DNA from: Sphingomonas turrisvirgatae
GTDB taxonomy: Bacteria; Pseudomonadota; Alphaproteobacteria; Sphingomonadales; Sphingomonadaceae
Length of the DNA stretch: 64,000 nucleotides
Reading direction: 5' to 3'
Assembly (NCBI RefSeq): GCF_001721295.1
Contig: NZ_MDDS01000075.1
Location: 62,001 to 126,000 of the forward strand
The position numbers were made by a program, and so were the translations under genes. Positions within the stretch are counted from its first letter, which is position 1, and each line of letters opens with the position of its first letter. The notes beneath the pieces are model-generated. The model did no database searches. It saw only the letters and a program-made list of their open reading frames with translations, and was not told where the DNA came from. Below are positions 59,264-64,000 of this stretch, in pieces.

Positions 59264-60721
59264 ATGCGGGATCCATTCGGCAAATTGCTGCTTTTCGGCG
59301 CGACCGGCGACCTGGCGCAGCGCATGTTGCTGCCCTCGCTCTACGGCCTGCACGCCGATGCGCTTTTGTCGCCGGGTCTGACGATCACTGGCACGGCGCG
59401 GTCAAGCTTGTCCGATGCCGAATATCGCGACTTTGCCGCAAAGGCGCTGGCCACGCACCTGCCCGAAGATCGCAAGGACGAGGCGAGGATTGCGAGCTTT
59501 CTCGATCGTCTGCAATATCAGCCGCTCGATGCGTCGAAGACCGACGGCTTTGGTGCGCTCGCGGAAAAGCTCGGCGACATTTCCGATGGCCTCGCCATCT
59601 TCCTCTCGACCGCGCCCAGCCTGTTCGAACCGACCATTCAGGGTCTCGCCTCGGCTGGCCTTGCCGGCGACAATGTCCGCATCGGCCTTGAAAAGCCACT
59701 CGGCTTCGACCTTGCCTCAAGCTGCGAGATCAACGACGCCGTCGCCGCCGTCTTCCCCGAAAACCGCACCTTCCGCATCGATCACTATCTGGGCAAGGAA
59801 ACCGTCCAGAACATCCTCGCGCTGCGCTTCGGCAATTCGCTGTTCGAGCCGGTGTGGAACGCGACCGGCATCGATCATGTCCAGATCACGGTCAGCGAAA
59901 CCGTCGGGCTGGAAGGCCGCGCCGGCTATTATGACGATGTCGGCGCGCTGCGCGACATGGTGCAGAACCATATCCTCCAGCTGCTCGCGCTGATCGCGAT
60001 GGAGCCGCCCGCCCGCTTCGACGGCACGTCGATCCGCGACGAAAAGGTGAAGGTGCTGCGCTCGCTGCGGCCCATCGTCGGGAAGGACGCCGCCAACCTC
60101 ACCGTTACGGGCCAATATACCGGCGGCGCGTCGAGCGGAAAGATCGTGGCGGGCTATGCCGAGGAGCTGGAAAAGCCCTCGCGCACCGAAACCTTCGTCG
60201 CGATCAAGGCGCATGTCGACAATTGGCGCTGGCAGGGCATCCCCTTCTATCTGCGCACCGGCAAGCGCATGACCGAGCGCCGGTCCGAGATCGTCGTTCA
60301 GTTCAAGCCGGTGCCGCATTCGATCTTCGCCGAGCGCGGCGGGGTGCTGCAATCCAACACCCTCATCATCCGCATCCAGCCTGAGGAATATGTCCGCCTG
60401 CTAGTGATGGCCAAGGAGCCGGGCCTCGACCGGGAAGGCGTGCGGCTGCGCGAAGTGCCGCTGAACTTGAGCCTCGACCATGAATTTGCCAGCACTCGCC
60501 GGCGCATCGCCTATGAACGCCTGTTGCTGGATTTGCTGGAGGGCGATCCTACCTTGTTCGTGCGGCGTGACGAGGTGGAGGCGCAATGGCACTGGATCGA
60601 CGCAATCCGCGCCGGCTGGGACGCCGCGGACGTCAAGCCAAAGCCCTATGCCGCGGGCACCTGGGGCCCGTCCGCTGCCGCCGGACTGACCGAACGCGAC
60701 GGTGTAACGTGGAACGAGTAA
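59264..60721 (+). CDS. zwf: glucose-6-phosphate 1-dehydrogenase
   Basis: A 485-residue G6PD, the entry enzyme of the Entner-Doudoroff and pentose phosphate routes. The coenzyme motif is LLLFGATGDLAQRML at the N-terminus and the substrate signature is FRIDHYLGKE (near residue 170), with the catalytic His in the IDHYLGKE stretch. The length and C-terminal dimer domain are normal. It opens the block zwf-pgl-edd-glk, on one strand, typical of sphingomonads, which lack a complete Embden-Meyerhof route and depend on this pathway. An AACGGAGG site lies just before the ATG. Confidence 0.97.
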   Translation: MRDPFGKLLLFGATGDLAQRMLLPSLYGLHADALLSPGLTITGTARSSLSDAEYRDFAAKALATHLPEDRKDEARIASFLDRLQYQPLDASKTDGFGALAEKLGDISDGLAIFLSTAPSLFEPTIQGLASAGLAGDNVRIGLEKPLGFDLASSCEINDAVAAVFPENRTFRIDHYLGKETVQNILALRFGNSLFEPVWNATGIDHVQITVSETVGLEGRAGYYDDVGALRDMVQNHILQLLALIAMEPPARFDGTSIRDEKVKVLRSLRPIVGKDAANLTVTGQYTGGASSGKIVAGYAEELEKPSRTETFVAIKAHVDNWRWQGIPFYLRTGKRMTERRSEIVVQFKPVPHSIFAERGGVLQSNTLIIRIQPEEYVRLLVMAKEPGLDREGVRLREVPLNLSLDHEFASTRRRIAYERLLLDLLEGDPTLFVRRDEVEAQWHWIDAIRAGWDAADVKPKPYAAGTWGPSAAAGLTERDGVTWNE

Positions 60722-60763
60722 GCGCGCTCGGGCGCTGACCGATATCCCAAGACAAGCGAGTGA

Positions 60764-61474
60764 ATGATGGCCGAAGAAATCGAATGGTGGGACTATGAAG
60801 ACGCCGAGGAATGGGCCGAAGCGCTCGCCGGCGACATCGGCTTCATCATCGAAAGCGCGATCGACGCGCGTGGCGGCGCGGTGATCGCGCTGCCCGGCGG
60901 CACCACGCCGGCGCCGATCTATGCCAAGCTCGCCAGTGCCAAGTTGGACTGGAAGCGCGTGACGATCGTCCCGACCGATGACCGGCTGGTCCCGCTCGGC
61001 GACCCGCTGTCCAACGTCACCGCGCTGGGCAAGACCTTCATTCCCAAGGGCGCGCGCGTCATCCCGCTGATCAGCGACAAGGCGGAGGACTATAAGGCCG
61101 CCGGCCGCGCCGCGGACGCACGGCTTCAGGACCTGCACTGGCCGCTCGACCTCGTCCTGCTCGGCATGGGCGCGGACGGCCACACCGCCTCGATCTTCCC
61201 CGGCCCCGATTATGACGAGGCGCTCGCCGGCCCCAAGGAGCGCCGCGCGCTCGGCGTCATGCCCGATCCCCTGCCCAAGGAAGCACCCCTCGCCCGCGTG
61301 ACCCTCTCCGCCGCCGCCATAGCGAACGCCAAGTCGCTGATGATCGCGATCACCGGCGCGGAAAAGCGCAAGGTGCTGGAAAAGGCCGCCGAACAAGGCC
61401 CCTCGTCCAGCCACCCGATCGGCCGCGTACTGGCCGAGACCGACCTGCCGGTCGATATCCACTGGCACGAATGA
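60764..61474 (+). CDS. pgl: 6-phosphogluconolactonase
   Basis: A 236-residue 6-phosphogluconolactonase of the NagB/SugK fold, the second enzyme of the Entner-Doudoroff path. The phosphate-binding motif ALPGGTTPAPIYAKL is near residue 43, and LVLLGMGADGHTASIFPG near residue 130 carries the catalytic His. The start is ATG 60764 (a second ATG follows immediately). The gap to zwf is 42 bases and to edd 91 bases, the latter holding a GC hairpin. The gene is complete. Confidence 0.95.
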   Translation: MMAEEIEWWDYEDAEEWAEALAGDIGFIIESAIDARGGAVIALPGGTTPAPIYAKLASAKLDWKRVTIVPTDDRLVPLGDPLSNVTALGKTFIPKGARVIPLISDKAEDYKAAGRAADARLQDLHWPLDLVLLGMGADGHTASIFPGPDYDEALAGPKERRALGVMPDPLPKEAPLARVTLSAAAIANAKSLMIAITGAEKRKVLEKAAEQGPSSSHPIGRVLAETDLPVDIHWHE

Positions 61475-61486
61475 CCAACCTTCTTT

Positions 61487-61507
61487 CCCTCTCCCACCGG
61501 GAGAGGG
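61487..61507. repeat. hairpin repeat between pgl and edd
   Basis: CCCTCTCCC (61487-61495) and GGGAGAGGG (61499-61507) form a perfect 9-bp stem with the loop ACC, followed by GAGGGAGCCGCGCAGCGGCGGAAGGGTGAGGG-type sequence (61507-61538). This type of element occurs widely in sphingomonad intergenic DNA. It is inside a transcription unit, so it more likely affects mRNA stability or partial termination than acting as a full stop. Confidence 0.7.
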
Positions 61508-61565
61508 AGGGAGCCGCGCAGCGGCGGAAGGGTGAGGGCGACAACATGAGAATGCAGGGCCGCGT

Positions 61566-63386
<1,821 letters not shown>

Positions 63387-63403
63387 ACGGCCGCGCCCAA
63401 CAG

Positions 63404-63487
63404 CCGTCATCCCGGCGAAAGCCGGGATCTCGGGCGGCTCCATCGTCGCGCTTGCGGCACCAGATCGCGGCGTTCGCCGGATGACGG
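63404..63487. repeat. GTCATCCCGGCGAAAGCCGGGAT-type palindromic repeat between edd and glk
   Basis: An inner hairpin CCCGGC (63411-63416) / GCCGGG (63421-63426) is closed by a GAAA tetraloop. The ends CCGTCATCC (63404-63412) and GGATGACGG (63479-63487) are perfect reverse complements, so the whole 84-base element can fold on itself, with the inner hairpin as an alternative. This element is common in many proteobacteria. Its position only 13 bases before glk could affect readthrough or stability of the mRNA. Confidence 0.75.
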
Positions 63488-63499
63488 GCTAGAGGTCGA

Positions 63500-64000
63500 A
63501 TGGAAGTCGTCGCAGTCGATATCGGGGGCACGCACGCCCGCTTCGCCATCGCCACGGTCGAGGCTGGCCGCGTCGTCGCGCTCGGCGAGCCGGTCACGCA
63601 AAAGACCGCCGAACACTCCAGCCTGCAACTGGCATGGCAGGCCTTTGCGGAAATCGCCGACCGTCCCCTGCCTCGTGCCGCCGCCATCGCCGTCGCTTCG
63701 CCGGTGAATGACGAGCTGATCAAGCTCACCAACAATCCCTGGATCATCCGCCCGCTGCTGGTGAAGGAGCGGCTGCAAGTCGACGCCTTCACCATCGTCA
63801 ACGATTTCGGCGCGGTCGGCCATGCCGTCGGCCAATTGCCCGACAGCGACTTCGTCCATCTCTGCGGCCCCGACACGCCCTTCCCGCAAAAAGGCTCGAT
63901 CACCGTCTGCGGCCCCGGCACGGGCCTCGGCGTCGCGCAGGTGTTCCGCCCCGGCCCGGGCGCCGGCTATCACGTCATCCAGACCGAGGGCGGGCATATC
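63500..64000 (+). CDS. glk: glucokinase, 3'-truncated by window edge
   Basis: The first 167 codons of a glucokinase of the GlkA-type ROK-related family are visible. The ATP phosphate motif is VVAVDIGGTHARFAIA at the N-terminus, the sugar site is in IVNDFGAVGHAV near residue 95, and the second phosphate motif CGPGTGLGVA lies near residue 135. The protein makes glucose 6-phosphate, the substrate of zwf, closing the Entner-Doudoroff cluster. The start ATG has AGAGG upstream. Its last residues (QTEGGHI) are in a conserved zinc or substrate segment. The frame is open at the window end. Confidence 0.95.
   Translation, partial: MEVVAVDIGGTHARFAIATVEAGRVVALGEPVTQKTAEHSSLQLAWQAFAEIADRPLPRAAAIAVASPVNDELIKLTNNPWIIRPLLVKERLQVDAFTIVNDFGAVGHAVGQLPDSDFVHLCGPDTPFPQKGSITVCGPGTGLGVAQVFRPGPGAGYHVIQTEGGHI

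Overview
The window looks like chromosomal DNA of a high-GC alphaproteobacterium, most likely a sphingomonad (Sphingomonas or a close relative). The evidence is the very GC-rich third codon positions, an Entner-Doudoroff block in the order zwf-pgl-edd-glk, a large TonB-dependent receptor ending in Phe, a RibB fused to a degenerate RibA domain, and feruloyl-CoA-synthetase-like and hydratase/lyase-like genes of the type used by sphingomonads. No rRNA, tRNA, insertion sequence or CRISPR array was seen.

Region 1 (1-28.1 kb) is a dense catabolic island. In order it holds: a hormone-sensitive-lipase-type esterase, a carboxymuconolactone decarboxylase (CMD) family protein, RibBX and a flavin reductase (cut at the left window edge); a luciferase-like monooxygenase and an SDR; a convergent aldolase-CMD pair; a second esterase-CMD module; a GlcG-like protein and cytochrome c; two amidohydrolases; a minus-strand cupin, DUF6282-type hydrolase and aldehyde dehydrogenase operon; an NDP-forming acyl-CoA ligase, hydroxycinnamoyl-CoA hydratase/lyase-like protein and CMD operon; a minus-strand GMC oxidoreductase with two acyl-CoA dehydrogenases; a second aldehyde dehydrogenase; an FAD monooxygenase, an alpha/beta hydrolase and a LuxR-type regulator; and a PQQ alcohol dehydrogenase with fused cytochrome c. 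Together these suggest oxidation and side-chain shortening of an ester- or lactone-bearing aromatic or phenylpropanoid-like compound. The substrate cannot be read from sequence. Several promoters here share a 12-14 bp motif (core AGCCWGGCT next to TATA) and a second motif, AATGCCGTT, which suggests one regulon.

Region 2 (28.2-40.7 kb) is a peptide or D-amino-acid scavenging locus: a LysR regulator, a D-amino-acid-dehydrogenase-like FAD protein, then a tightly overlapping series of TonB receptor, N-acyl-D-amino-acid deacylase, dicarboxylate/glutamate-type symporter, two gamma-glutamyltransferases (one a predicted lipoprotein) and a dienelactone-hydrolase-like protein.

Region 3 (40.8-52.8 kb) is mixed stress and signalling: ZIP transporter, manganese catalase, flavin reductase, secreted chymotrypsin-fold protease, a KaiC-like double ATPase coupled to a hybrid histidine kinase, chromate resistance genes chrB-chrA divergent from an outer-membrane porin, and a LysR regulator.

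Region 4 (52.9-64 kb) is mostly core metabolism: malate synthase G, CTP synthase, SecG, a small MarR regulator, an SH3-only protein, argC and the Entner-Doudoroff genes zwf, pgl, edd and glk (cut at the right edge). Palindromic intergenic repeats lie in several gaps here.
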